A program made the position numbers and the translations under genes. 64,000 nt of DNA from Chimonanthus salicifolius (taxonomy: Eukaryota > Streptophyta > Magnoliopsida > Laurales > Calycanthaceae). Positions 1 to 24,459 of this stretch are shown here, in pieces; the first letter of the stretch is position 1, and the number at the start of each line of letters is the position of its first letter. The stretch lies in NCBI GenBank assembly GCA_013350335.1, contig CM023537.1, forward strand, positions 12,505,884 to 12,569,883, read 5' to 3'. Under the pieces are notes generated by a model. That model did not search any database, was not told the DNA's origin, and worked only from the letters and a program-made list of their open reading frames with translations.

Positions 1-277
1 AAATAAAAAAATTAAATATAGTATTTATCTGACTCAATAATAGTCAAAGGACAATAGCTAAATGAAACTCAACTTGATTGATTCATTTTGTAACACACTA
101 ACATCTATGTATTTCTTTATAGATTTCTTTGGGCTTCTTTGAGTGAATAATCTAACCCTTCATTCAATTTTTTTTTTTAAAAAAAAAAAATAGAAAAGAG
201 AAATGATAGCGAACAGTTAAATCTTAACAGGTTTCATGATAGGTGAAGTGATATTACGTCACATGAACTATAACTGG

Positions 278-4127
<3,850 letters not shown>

Positions 4128-4513
4128 CTCCCAAAGAGAAAACCCTCCCTATTTCATATATATTAGGTTCATGTTTCTTGTCTCTACCAATGTTCCTTCT
4201 GAAGGAATTTGACCATATTGTATTTCCCTTGAACATGTATTTGTATTCACAGCAAGGAAATTCATCATTGAAGAATACTCCTAAATTGGCCAATCTCACT
4301 CCAAAATAATTTTCAACAACGAATTGGGTTGAGAAGCAAGGAATATGGTCTTCATGCTTTCCGATTCTTAAATGGGAAATTCACTTCTCATATTCAGGGC
4401 ATGTCTGTTGATTTCATGAAAAAATTAATTCTAATAAAAAATAGAAATGTTTTAGTAAGAATTTGAATTCTAATATAAATATTTACCGATGTTTATTTGC
4501 CGCTACACATAAG

Positions 4514-4737
4514 AAAATTAGTAAATAAATTGATGAGTTAGATTGGGTCAATGATTAAAAAGAGTCGAGAAAATTAGTAAATAAATTGATGAGTTAGATT
4601 GGGTCAATGATTAAAAAGAGTCGAGAAAATTAGTAAATAAATTGATGAGTTAGATTGGGTCAATGATTAAAAAGAGTCGAGAAAATTAGTAAATAAATTG
4701 ATGAGTTAGATTGGGTCAATGATTAAAAAGAGTCGAG
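4514..4737. repeat. 56-bp tandem repeat, four copies
   Basis: Four essentially identical head-to-tail copies of a 56-bp unit starting aaaattagtaaataaattga and ending gagtcgag, 390 bp after the stop of SCPL copy A. The homologous flank behind the exon-8 orphan (around 7525-7580) has one diverged unit only, so the amplification is local and recent. Confidence 0.95.
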
Positions 4738-4739
4738 AT

Positions 4740-5228
4740 TGGTATGTTCCGCCTAATAAATAGATCAAATGTATCAACTTATATAAATTTGATTGCATAC
4801 TCTGGTCAAGTCAGTTTATTCAATAAATAAATTATCTTTGTATCTTAGTTATGAGTCATATTTTTTTAATTATATTTCACATTTAATAAATAAGTTGGTT
4901 ATATAAATTTGATTGCATACTTTGGTTAAGTCAGTTTATTCAATAAATAAACTATCTTAGTTATGAGTCATACTGACCCATTTTAGATTATTTGGGTTGA
5001 CACATTTAAATTCATTTAAGCTCAATCAAGTACTTACGTAAGTTACAAAGTGGGAGATTTGAGATAAGTATGGATAAATTAAGCTTTTAGTAGACTTGGG
5101 TTTACCCGTTTCAATATGGCAGAGACGGACACAAAGATAGACACAGAGAGCACATAAGTTTTGGAAGATGCATTAAGAACATCAAGAATATTTATTTTGC
5201 AAGATTGGCATGCATAATTAACCAGGCT
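4740..5228. other. Degenerate AT-rich flank, no gene
   Basis: It contains two related 120-bp stretches (tatataaatttgattgcatac...) at about 4779 and 4900, and words like 'agttagattgggtcaa' that recur throughout the SCPL 3' flanks. From about 5150, 'agagcacataagttttggaagatg' matches the sequence behind the intact CEP-like gene (about 26830), showing that the flank was duplicated together with that gene. Confidence 0.6.
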
Positions 5229-5534
5229 TTAATGTCCAATACCAGGGCTGGGTGGTGTAGGCTCCGCTGAAACCTTTGCTGTCACCTTGCTATTATAGTA
5301 AGACTTGTTCTCTTCACTAGGTTATGATTCTTGTCCAAACTCTCTTTGAGCACCACTTACCATGATGGCACCCATTCTCTCCGTTGATGTTTGAACCCTT
5401 TCCAACCTCACAGTCTTTCGATTCACATGAATTCTACTTCCATCATTCTCAACATAGTGAGGAGAAGAAAGAGCCACTGAAACAAACACAATGGAGAGAA
5501 ATATCACCAGAAGGAAGGACAACCTAAGGGCCAT
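5229..5534 (-). pseudogene. CEP-like secreted peptide precursor, copy 1, broken by a stop codon
   Basis: Paralogue of the intact gene at 27248-27592. The ATG at 5534 opens a 70-codon frame with a clear signal peptide (MALRLSFLLVIFLSIVFVSVA) that ends at a TAA at 5322-5324, where the paralogue has AAA (Lys). Beyond this stop the same frame stays open for another 30 codons. It reads PSEENKSYYNSKV, then a C-terminal AEPTPPSPGIGH, and stops at 5229. Compared with copy 2 the peptide region has lost two codons (Gly-Arg of PPGRSPGAGH) but ends exactly at Gly-His, as in many CEP precursors. A TATA box (CTATAAATAC, 5614-5623) is conserved with copy 2. As annotated, the product would lack the peptide hormone and be non-functional unless the stop is read through or the base is wrong. 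Confidence 0.65.
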
Positions 5535-5613
5535 TTTTCCTAAGAAAGAAATTACAGTATGATTTAGAAGATGAGAATGTCTTAGCAGATGAGGTTGAGC
5601 TCGTTATCTTGCA

Positions 5614-5623
5614 GTATTTATAG
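5614..5623 (-). promoter_or_regulatory. TATA box of CEP-like copy 1
   Basis: CTATAAATAC on the - strand, about 80 nt upstream of the ATG at 5534. The same box and surrounding bases (ctgcaagataacgag) occur at 27672-27681 before copy 2. Confidence 0.6.
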
Positions 5624-5822
5624 GGAGAAGTGTCGAACGGAAGAGGGAGAAGTGTAGATGGAAAGAAAGAGAAGTGTCGAGCGAGAGAGGGAGAGGTGTC
5701 AAGCGGGAGAGGGAGAGGTGTCGACCGGGATAGAAAAGTGTCGATCTGGAGGAGGAGAGGTGTCGAGCAGAAGTGGGAGATGTGTCGGGCGGGAGAGGCA
5801 GGTGTCGAAGGGAAGGAAGGGG
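5624..5822. repeat. 21-22-bp minisatellite abutting the TATA box of CEP-like copy 1
   Basis: About nine degenerate units of the form ggagaggtgtcgagcgggaga (period 21-22 bp), purine-rich on the + strand. It begins one base upstream of the TATA box of the - strand gene. The matching position of copy 2 (27682 onward) has unrelated, non-repetitive sequence. Open frames here on both strands are low-complexity artefacts. Purine-rich sequence of the same flavour continues to about 6000. Confidence 0.85.
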
Positions 5823-6545
5823 TTGCTGCTGAGTGACGGACGAGTAGAGAGAGTCAATTGAGTTAGAAGAGAAAGGAAGAAGTGAGTTGAGGGAAAGAGA
5901 GGAATCGAGAGGGGTGAGTAGCAAGCGAGCGAGCGTGTGGGAGATGTGCGAGAGACGAGAGTGAGAATCGAGTGAGTTGCGAGGGACGAGTGAGAGTGGT
6001 AAACTGAGGGGATTATTATTATTATTATTATAATTAAATGAAATAAATAGTTGGGAAAATAATTTTATTATTATTATTTTATTTTTCGCAAAATTGGGTT
6101 TAAATTATGTTGTCTAAATAATTTAGAAATCTGTAAATTAAATTAGTTTTAATTTAAATCAATTTAGATTTAACTAATTTTTTAAAATTGTTTTGGTTTT
6201 AGTTAAAAACCCGGTCATTATGTAAATAAAAATTCAAATTTATAAAATTTTCAAGCATTAATTCATGTCAAACTTATTTTGTGTCTTCTCTTTTTTATAT
6301 TTTACTCAATAAGATGAGTTATTCCTAAATGAATATTTTCATTTGAATTTTCGAATAAGCAAGTCTACATCAAACTTAAATTATTGTTATTTCATGTGAT
6401 TTCTAATTCGTTGAAATTATTATTTTTTAGTTTAAATTCAATATTGAATATCTTGATTGTAATAAATAGTAATATTTAATATTTTCTATATTTCTTCCCA
6501 AATTCGAAAAAAAAAAAGGAAAGAGAGAACGTATCGAGCGTATGA

Positions 6546-6742
6546 GATTTAAACCCTTGATTTAGGCATATTTTGTCCCTGTTAAATAGTCCATCAGAAT
6601 TATTAAAATTCGAATATAGATGTATTGTAAATCACATCGATTGAATTCCTAATTCACGCATTTTGTCTCTGTTAATTAGACCATCAAAATTATTAAAATT
6701 TGAATATAGATGTAATGTAAATCAAATTGATTCAATTAGTAA
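6546..6742. repeat. Two-copy 90-bp tandem duplication
   Basis: The segment with cattttgtctctgttaa...aattattaaaatt occurs twice with a period of 90 bp (anchor ttttgtc at 6571 and 6661), with about 10 percent divergence. The stretch before it (6000-6545) is AT-rich with an ATT run near 6010 and holds no recognisable gene. Confidence 0.75.
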
Positions 6743-6868
6743 AATTGTGTTTTTTGATAAGAACTTGTATTACAAATGTCCAATTGATTAAGGCACATTC
6801 TTTGTAAAGGCCCTAGGGTTCGAGATTGTGAAAATGTACTAGTGTCGGTTCCACCGATGACTAACAAT

Positions 6869-7066
6869 TGGTTGGACGTGTGGATGTGAGAAAAAGTCCC
6901 ACATCGTGTAGGAGTTGATTCTGAGGGGGTATATAAGAGGAAGCATATCTCTAATCCAACACAACGCATTTTAGACCTATGAATAAAGTCAGGCCCAATG
7001 TAAAATTGTGCGAACTCAGAGCAGACAGTATTATATGGGTCAGATTTGGATCAGAGTCATTACATT
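6869..7066 (+). mobile_element. Probable solo LTR (TRIM-like)
   Basis: It has the usual plant TRIM or solo LTR layout: TGTG...AAAGTCCCACATCG, a TATA box (GGGTATATAAGAGG), and an end like GTCATTACA. Compare the clear solo LTR at 60583-60814, which has the same order of elements. No target-site duplication was found, so the ends are tentative. Confidence 0.45.
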
Positions 7067-7151
7067 CTTACTATCTAAAAGTTGTAGATTGAAGTATCGT
7101 TGATAGTCAAACTGTCAAATAATTTATGTCAAATAAGATAATAGTAACAGT

Positions 7152-7680
7152 GAGCACTAACAATGGTCTCCTTATTCCAAGGGCTACTCTCCCCTTCTTC
7201 ATAACTCGAAGGAGAAAACCCTCTCTTTCCTATGCTATATTCCCTTCACGTTTCCCTTGAACATGAATTTGTGTTGACATCAAGGAAATTCATTATTGAA
7301 GAATACTCTCAAATTGGCCAATCTCACTCCAAAATAAATTTCAACAACAAATTAGGTTGAGAAGCAAGGAATATGGTCTTCATGCTTTCCGATTCTTAAA
7401 TGGAAAATTCACTTCTCATATTCAGAGCAAAAAATTAATTCTAATAAACAATAGAAATGTTTTAGTAAGAATTTGATTTCTAATATAAATAGTTACCGAT
7501 GTTTATTTGCCATTACATACATAAGAAAACTACTTAAAAAACTGATTGAGTTAGATTGAGTCAACGATTAAAAATAGGCTGAGATTGATATGTTCCGTTT
7601 AATAAATGGATCAAATGTGTCAACGTATATATGTTTGATCGCATACTCTGGTCTACTCAGTTTATTCAATAAATACATTA
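7152..7680 (+). pseudogene. Orphan exon-8 fragment of a lost SCPL copy, with its 3' flank
   Basis: 7152-7204 corresponds to the last 18 codons of SCPL exon 8, ending in the family C-terminus SPSS and TAA at 7202-7204. It has a 3-bp in-frame deletion and substitutions. The following about 470 bp (gaagaatactctcaaattggcc...) match the 3' flank of copy A (about 4260-4800), including a block that copies B and C lack. Nothing of exons 1-7 is seen upstream. It therefore marks a further SCPL copy mostly removed by deletion or unequal crossing-over. Confidence 0.75.
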
Positions 7681-7879
7681 TCTTAACTGTGACAACGCGG
7701 AAGTACATGCAGCAGAGCCGCACTGAGCCCCATCCTCGAGAGCTCCAGCACTTTAGTTTTTGCACGCCAGCATCTGATGTCAACAAAAGTCAACATTAGT
7801 GAGAGGAGGACATTATTTTTTCTTTGACATTGACTAAGAACTGAAAGACACTCGTAATTACTCGACGAAGAGGGCGTAA

Positions 7880-11619
<3,740 letters not shown>

Positions 11620-12229
11620 ACTCATAAGACAAAACCCTCTCTCTTTCCTATATTAGGTTCATTTTTCTCATCTCTATCAATGTTTTACTAAGAATTTGCT
11701 TTCTAAAATTAACATTTACCGATGTTTATTTGCCACTATATACATAAGAAAAATAGATGATTGGATTAAATGATTTAAATTAGAAACTAGTTGGATTGGG
11801 TTAACTATTTAATAAATGGACCAAGGCTTGGGTCAATACATTTAAATTCAAATTGGTACTCAAGTTACATCAACTTGTTTAACAAAATGATATAGGTCAT
11901 TTATAGATTTGATTGATCCATTTATGATTTCTTGTGTTTATTCAACATGTTTACAAAGTGGGACAGGATTGGTATAAGTAGAGTTGCATTAAGTTTTTAA
12001 TTAATGGTTAAAGTGGGCCAGCCCATGATCGAATCAACCCATCTAACAAATGGACACTCATAGAGATAACCTATTTTTTTTAAATGGGGTAGGATCAGTT
12101 ACCTCATTCAATCTTAGTTGAATAGGGTTATCTACGTGGAGCCTTGTTCGAATATCTGTAATTTAAATATACATAATTTAATTTCACTATATCACTCAAT
12201 TAAATAAAATAAGTACAATCCCTCTTAAT
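11620..12229. other. 3' flank of SCPL copy B, no gene
   Basis: The first 130 bp match the 3' flank of copy C (cattaggttcat...caatgtttta...aagaatttg). The rest is AT-rich sequence with repeated phrases such as 'ggatcaa...cccatttaacaaatgg', the degenerate word set seen behind every SCPL copy. Confidence 0.6.
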
Positions 12230-12560
12230 GTTGTTATATCGACCCGTGTTTGAAGCGCGTAGCTGCACTAGTACTCACAATGTGGTAGTGCCTATGATCA
12301 CTTTCAATCTAAAATTAAGGATTAATTTCCATATTAGTATGTGTTTGGTCCTAAAAGACTTAATACGTTCTTGTCTGAATTTCAGTGATACTGAAGGTTA
12401 TAAGTTGATATTGATAATTGTTGACTTAAAAGTTAAATCTGCTTCTAAATACTAATTTCTAGTATGCTCAATATTTTAAATAGAAATTAAAATTCCTTAT
12501 AATCCTATTCACCCCCCTCTAAGACTATTCTTGACATTTATTTAGCTTGACTAACAATAA
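12230..12560 (+). mobile_element. Possible degenerate LTR
   Basis: It begins TGTTGTTATATCG and ends near TGACTAACA. The phrase 'cctattcacccccctctaagac' close to its end is typical of the 3' part of plant Copia LTRs, and a Copia pol remnant lies 600 bp downstream. No matching target duplication was found. A 75-codon open frame inside looks fortuitous. Confidence 0.3.
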
Positions 12561-13059
12561 TAATTATTGCAACCTTGTGGCATGTTTGTTGATTTTTTAA
12601 GAAAATGAATCTTAATGAAAAATAGAATCCAATGGAAAAAACTTTCTAAGAAAATTTCTTGGCAGAAATTTGCTATTGAATTTAAAATTTTCAATGAAAA
12701 ATTGGTCAATAAATAGATTAAGTTTGAATTATTGGTAGGTATTGGGTTGAATTTTCGTCTAACACTCGACGAGTCAACTCATTTAACAAATGTGTTATCT
12801 TAGCTATACGTTGGATTGACCGGAATTTCAGCAACTCTGGGTATGGAATTAATGGCTAACACGATACGTGTTGATGGCATGTATTGTGCTCTTAACTATT
12901 GGCACTTAATCGAGGTCAAAATTAAATATGTGTTATTTTGGCCGATTCATAAATTGTTGACCCTCGTATGTAAGTTTTCAACTTTAGTTTGAGAGCTATT
13001 TGTTGAATATCGAGTTGCTATGATAGTGATTTAAGAGTCAACGTTGCTCAAATTAAGGA

Positions 13060-13150
13060 AACAAATCTTGGCTGATATTGCCGATATCAGCCTATAAAAG
13101 TGATTTAAAAAAAAATAAAAATAGAAAAGAAAATTTTCTCAGCCGATAAT
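13060..13150. mobile_element. Fragment of the gccgatat hAT-like MITE family
   Basis: Contains 'cttggctgatattgccgatatcagcc' (read in pieces) and 'ctcagccgata', the word set of the elements at 42039-42397, 42466-42629 and 51834-52008. Ends are not identifiable. Confidence 0.35.
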
Positions 13151-13164
13151 TAAAGTGTATTGCG

Positions 13165-13310
13165 ATTTATGAACAATCTGATATTTATGAACATCGAAGT
13201 TCATCACCATTTTATTATAGAGAAGTTTATTGCACATGACATTGATTTTCTTCCCGTGTTCATCGGGATGATCAAGTTGTTGACATCTTTACAAAGATTT
13301 TATGAGTGTG
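13165..13310 (+). pseudogene. Ty1/Copia polyprotein remnant (RNase H C-terminus)
   Basis: Conceptual translation across one frameshift gives IEVHHHFIIEKF followed, in another frame, by DQVVDIFTK. These correspond to the IEVDCHFIREK and DQLADIFTK motifs at the end of Copia polyproteins. The sequence behind it (13740-13985, with tataaatacatgttttgagttctcaat) resembles a Copia 3' LTR. That part is separated from the pol remnant by the MITE at 13374-13728. Confidence 0.5.
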
Positions 13311-13373
13311 GCCACTTTCTATAGTTTTATCCAATAATAAAAATTGATTTTATCCAGGAGATTTACATATATC

Positions 13374-13728
13374 TAGGGCTGCAACTCAGGTCGGGTTTTG
13401 GCCTAACTCGCATGACCCGACGAGAGAAATCATACAGGTCAGGTCAAGAACTTCAGGCCAACGGGTCGGGTCGGGTTGAGAAGATAAAAACCCGCATGAA
13501 ATTCGGATCGGGTCGGATTGAAGATTTTACAAGTTAATCCAACCCGACCCAACCCAACTCGACCCAGCTAAAATTAGGCTAAAATGGGTTTAGAATGCGG
13601 GTCAAGTTAGAATTCGGGTTGATTCGGGTTAGAATTCGGGTATGGTCAGGTTCTAGAGTTCGGGTTGAGAATTCAGGTCGGGTCAGGTTTTAAGAAATCC
13701 GAACCGCCCAACCCGAATTAAAACCCTA
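13374..13728. mobile_element. hAT-type MITE with 8-bp target duplication
   Basis: 355-bp element with imperfect terminal inverted repeats (TAGGGCTGCAACTC... / ...AATTAAAACCCTA), rich in internal cgggtcgggtt repeats. It is flanked by catatatc (13366-13373) and catatatt (13729-13736), an 8-bp duplication with one mismatch, as made by hAT transposases. No coding capacity. A partial sibling lies at 33526-33665. Confidence 0.8.
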
Positions 13729-13984
13729 CATATATTCCAAAGATTAGTCAGTTGGACTACGAGGCCTGGTTACTTTGAACTTTAAAAAAAAAAACTTTAT
13801 CATTTAAGTTTGAGAGGTTGCTTTCCTTTCCCTTTCCCTTTTTCTCTTTATTTTCCTTTTTCCTTCTTTATTTGTTTTTCCTCTTTGATTTAGGCAACTA
13901 CGATCGATTTCTTTTTTCTATAAATACATGTTTTGAGTTCTCAATATAGTACAATTGATTGAAATACAATTTAAGTTTCTTCAA

Positions 13985-15057
13985 AGTCCGACATGTGAGT
14001 GCTTCTTTTAATTTTAGTTTTTACTTATTTATTCCTTTTTAGTTGATGAAATTTAGGTATTTTAGGTTGGTGCTTTAATTTTGAGTAGTTTTAATTTGAT
14101 CGATTAAGGGTTGACCTCGTGAAAATTATGGTTTGAATTTTTTATTTTAGGCATCTTATTAATTTTTCTATTAAGAATTAATTGAGATTTCGCTGAAAAT
14201 CTATAGATTTGGGTTCCCAACTCCAATACCACGTACCCACATCTCAATTATATAATATCATTTCTCAAAAATAAGAAATTATAGACAAGTAAGTAGAAAA
14301 CATTTAAATAATTTTTTTTGCTAAAAAGTTAGATGAAGAGACAATAGTGAAGAAAAGAAATAAGATGAGGGGGATCTAAGCCTGATGCACTTGAATGAGG
14401 TTATTTATTTTCTTAAAAAAATGCATTTGAATGAGGTTTTTAAAGGGGTGAAACTTGGGTTGGATTTTGACCTAAGAAGAATTTATCACACAGAGTTAAG
14501 AGAGAAGAAGAAGAGGAGAACAAATATTGAGAATAAGGAGAAACAGGGTGATTATATAGGCATGACTGCTCTCTTTATAGAAAGTAGTTCCTTTGTTTAT
14601 GGGATTTGTTCTCCACCAGAGAAGAGGTATTCTCTGGAAAAGGATTTGGGCCATCTGAGAAAGGAGATGAATTGTAGTAATTTGGTTTGTGTTGAAGGAT
14701 TTGTCTAAGGCTCACTGAACAGAATTTGAAACTCAAATTCATTATTTATCTCTATGAATAAAATACATGCTCCGGGACGTAAGTAGATTTTTGTCAAACC
14801 AAGTAAATATCGGTGCCGATTTATTGTAGTTGGTTATATTATTATTATTCATGTTGTGATTGATTGTTTCGTTGTTTTTCTACAGATTACTCCTAACACC
14901 TGCATGGTTCAACTCGAAAAACTAATGGGCTGGATTATGAATTCTTAAAATTAGGGTTGAGCTGGGTCGAAGAAAAAAATCTTTAATAATTTGGCTCAGA
15001 CTGAGTCGAGTTTTTAAAAATTGACCCAACTCAATCTGAATTAACCAAACCTCACCT
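13985..15057. other. No supported gene
   Basis: AT-rich. A 107-codon open frame at 14385-14708 starts in a local duplication (atgcacttgaatgagg / atgcatttgaatgagg) and shows no recognisable motif. The composition matches the surroundings. Probably a mobile-element remnant. Confidence 0.45.
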
Positions 15058-15211
15058 ACGTAATTTAATATATAAGAGAACGATCGATGCTCTGATCCCT
15101 AGTCCCTTTGACCCTTCCCTTTGAGTGTGAGAGCACCCACGTAACTTATATAAGGGAACGGTCGATGCCCTAATACCTGGTCCCTTTCACCCTTCCCTTC
15201 GAGTGCGAGAG
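15058..15211. repeat. Two-copy 81-bp tandem duplication
   Basis: Units at 15058-15138 and 15139-15211 share acgtaa...tatataag.gaacg.tcgatgc and ccctttgacccttccctt. The tandem array recalls an LTR promoter region (TATATAAG). Following sequence to about 15550 is C- and T-rich and includes a fortuitous - strand open frame (15099-15386). Confidence 0.65.
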
Positions 15212-15889
15212 GGAGAACTAAAGCAAGAGCGAGACCGAGACACTGAACCACCGACACAGAAAGAGATACAAAGACAGTGCAAGAGAATACTCTTTTGTTA
15301 ACTCTGAAATCCCCTCCACGACGACAAATCGTTTTTCCTCCACTCTTTGCAACTGTCGACGGCAATCTCGGTCCTCTCTTTTTCAATCCTCTATAGCTCT
15401 CTTGTCATGTTATTGGCTCTCTGTTTGTGCCCAATGTTTCAAGTCAAAGATTAAGACCGGAGCGGATTCTCCATCACCGACCGTCATCAGAGTTCAGTCC
15501 TTTCTCCTCTCTCAAAGCCTCAGCAGTCCAGTTATTTAATTGTTGAATTCTAGGCCTCTAGGTTAGGACAGATTGGTTGTGCAATTCGTGTTATCATATC
15601 GGGCTGGGTTAGACTGGACTATTCATTTTTTATATGGACTAAATTAAATTGATTAAAATATGATCCAACCCGCTTGAATTTCAACTCTAATTTTTTCTTA
15701 AAAGAATATAAATTAGAAACATTTAACAGAGATGATAATACGCAAAACATTTACATAGTAATACAGTCAGTCACCATCAATCATCTGATAAATTTTAAAA
15801 TTTTAATGCGCAGATGCATAATTTAATCATGATCATTTCTTATATTTGAAAATATCTGTACTATACCACAAAACTGAGTACAAATCATA

Positions 15890-16170
15890 CAGTATTTCAA
15901 AAAACTAGTCAATTTTATATTTCTATTGTTAAAATTCTGAACCTCACTTTGTGGTTTTATATCAATAATGGCCAAGTATCATATTGAATTTGGAATCATC
16001 ACAGAGGACAAGCAAAGGTCATGAAAGCAAAAGTCACTTTCTTATCATTGCTCAAAATATTCCATTAAAGTGGATCATATTTTGAATAAGTGAACCACAC
16101 TTAGATTCATTGAAAAGGCTCATTATTTGAATAAGTGGTTCGTCAAAAATCAATTTTTTAAAATCAATCA
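15890..16170. repeat. Block duplicated with 26030-26775
   Basis: Blocks such as ggccaagtatcatattgaattt, aaaggtcatg.aagcaaaa, and aataagtg..cacacttaga..cattg recur in the same order at about 26115-26180 and 26690-26765, upstream of the CEP-like gene copy 2. They show that the region behind SCPL copy B belongs to the same duplicated segment as the region behind copy C. No CEP-like gene is found behind B. Confidence 0.65.
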
Positions 16171-16987
16171 TGCCTTTTTTTTTAAAAGGTGGGAAAGTTT
16201 AGAGATTACCAAATGGTTTAAAAATATAAATTAATTAATCGAATTTATGTTTTCAGCTGGTAAATATTTGTAGAATTCTGAACATGTTAGTTAATTTTTT
16301 ATTTTATTTAACGTACGAATATAATTCAAATCTTCAATATGTGCTATTTCACAAATGAATTCTTACTACTGTACAATAGGATGAAGTCAAGCAGTTAAAA
16401 TGTAATTTGACTATTTAGGCATCTAATTTATGTAATTTTAACACAAGCATGTCATGTTGATGGCCTTTATAATCAGACTAGTTTTGTGTAATAGAAGTCA
16501 ATAAATATCTCACGTCAGTTTTTCCCATTTGAAGGATGGCATTGTTTAAGTTTTTTTTTTTTTAATTTAATACCTTTCAAATTTTACAAGTATTTTATGT
16601 AATGCTAATATAATGCTTTAAATAATAATACTTATACAATATTCAATGAGTTGTACATTAAACCGCGTAACTAATGAGAGAACTCAGGCTTCTAAACTCA
16701 CACATTTGCTGAAGCCCCGATAACTGATTCAATGTTGCCATTGCAATATGCATGTCAATGCCATCATGCCTTTCTTTTTTATAAATAACTTTGACAAATG
16801 ACATTGTGCAGATCCAAGAATAATAGTATTTGAAATAAATTTATTAGATTTAATTAAATATAAAATTTTATTTATTTAATATAAAAAGAGTGTAAAAATA
16901 GATGGATAAATCTGAAAAAAAAAAAAGAGTATTTTTTTCCTTTGATTTTTGTCTTGAAGTGAATTGGGTCTAACCCTACCCGATTAC
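16171..16987. other. No gene seen
   Basis: AT-rich intergenic DNA with homopolymer runs near 16550 and 16915. By position this is where a CEP-like copy would be expected if the duplicated block behind SCPL B were complete, but no signal-peptide frame or SPGxGH end is present on either strand. Confidence 0.55.
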
Positions 16988-17238
16988 ACGACAAAGAGAG
17001 CGTAAAAACAGACGAAAGCAAGAAGATGAGAGCCAGTCACTTGCTACATTCAGCTAAAATAACAAAGCCGTCCTCTCCTGGTTTTGAACGCTTACATGGA
17101 GTCGAGGCCAAAGGGATCAAGACATGCCCACCCTCTTGACTTTGAACGTCTATCGTTTCATCTAACGTCTTCATTTTTCTTCCTTGCCTATTTATACGAC
17201 ATGTTTATATCCATTTCTCCAGCAGCCACAGGAGAAAC
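16988..17238 (+). promoter_or_regulatory. Conserved proximal promoter of SCPL copy C
   Basis: Counterpart of 7880-8134, with TATA-like CTATTTATAC at 17188-17197. Conservation stops abruptly at the cgacaaagag / cgacgaagag boundary, marking the duplication edge. Confidence 0.45.
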
Positions 17239-23185
<5,947 letters not shown>

Positions 23186-23344
23186 ACTCATAGGAGAAAA
23201 CCCTCTCTCTTTCCTATATTAGGTTCATGCTTCTCATCTCCATCAATGTTTTAGAAAGAATTTGATTTCTAATATTAAAATTTATCGATATTTATTTTTT
23301 TTAATTTACGTATGGGAAACTCATACACAGTCCTACTAAAACTT

Positions 23345-23440
23345 CCATATAGGTGTAACTCAACTGATTGCCTCCTGCCTCAGAAAAAGAAAAGTTGTGG
23401 GTTTGAATCTTCATTGTCTAATCTTAATGTGTTCCTAGGA
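23345..23440 (+). mobile_element. SINE fragment (tRNA-derived head)
   Basis: The A-box-like 'gtgtaactcaactgattg' and, 45 bp on, the B-box-like 'gtgggtttgaatcttc' have the spacing of a tRNA-type pol III promoter, as in other SINE copies of this window. No clear tail or target duplication. Confidence 0.4.
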
Positions 23441-23479
23441 TTTACCGATGTTCATTTGCCACTATATACATAAGAAAAA

Positions 23480-24190
23480 TAATTAATAATTTGATTGGGT
23501 TAGATTGGTCCATAATTAAATAAGTGTCGACATTGGTATCTTCCATCTAATAAATAGATTAAGCGCATCAACTTATATAAGTTTCATCGCATACTAGGTC
23601 AAGTCAATCAATTCAATAAATATATTATCTTGACTATGAGTTATATTGACCCATTATAGATTATTTAGGTTGGTCAATCCACTTAGTAAATAGGTTGTTA
23701 CAGGTTGGCTATATTCATTTATCAAATGGTTTGAATTATTTATGAATTAGATTGGATCAACCATTTAATAAATTAGAAGTGTTTGATCAATCCATTTAAG
23801 CTCAACCAAGTATTTAGTAAGCTCCCTCATTTAATAAATTATTTAGATTATTTATGAGTCAGATCAACCCATTTATGGTTGTTTAGATTGGGTCAACCCA
23901 TTTATTAAGTGGGAGATTTGATATGAGTAAGGATAGGTTAAGCTTTTAATAAAGGAGTTGAGTTGGATCAATCCTTTTAAACATGGCAACGTATTTGGAT
24001 CAGATTAACCCATTTAATAAAATGGCTAAGACTCATTGGATTGACCCTTTTTTATCAATAAATCGGGTTTCATTAAAAAATTAATTTTAGTCAAATTGGA
24101 TTAATTCATTTAATAAATGGGTTGGATTGGATCAACTTATCCAATCTTCTTCTGACCTATCAACTCATTAATAAATAGATCAAGTCTAAC
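23480..24190. repeat. Degenerate short-period repeats behind SCPL copy C
   Basis: The segment is built from diverged variants of 'gattgggtcaacccatttaataaatgg', repeated more than fifteen times without strict register. The same word set is found behind copies A, B and the exon-8 orphan. No coding potential. Confidence 0.55.
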
Positions 24191-24459
24191 ATAAAATGCG
24201 TTAAGATTGATTTTTTTTTTTTTTTTTTGTGAAAAGTCTATAAAGAAGTTGTTACATAAATTTTCTCTAAAAAGAATTTCTTTATAGATTTTATTGATTT
24301 TTTTTAAATTGTTTTTTTAAGAAAAATTAATTTTGAGAATTCAATTTCTTAGAAAAAGTGCAAACAAACATGAAAGATTCGTTTTTTTTTTTAGAAAATC
24401 AATTGTTTTTAAAAATATCTGTGAAAGAAAATGTGCTTTTAAAGTTTCAATCGAGAATC

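Noticed and set aside
5604..5924. Ser/Leu/Pro-rich 106-codon frame (-) and two Arg/Glu-rich frames (+)
   Set aside because: Produced by the 21-22-bp purine-rich minisatellite; composition is explained by the repeat.
14385..14708. 107-codon frame rich in Lys and Glu
   Set aside because: Starts in a local duplication of atgca.ttgaatgagg and has no recognisable motif; surrounded by mobile-element debris.
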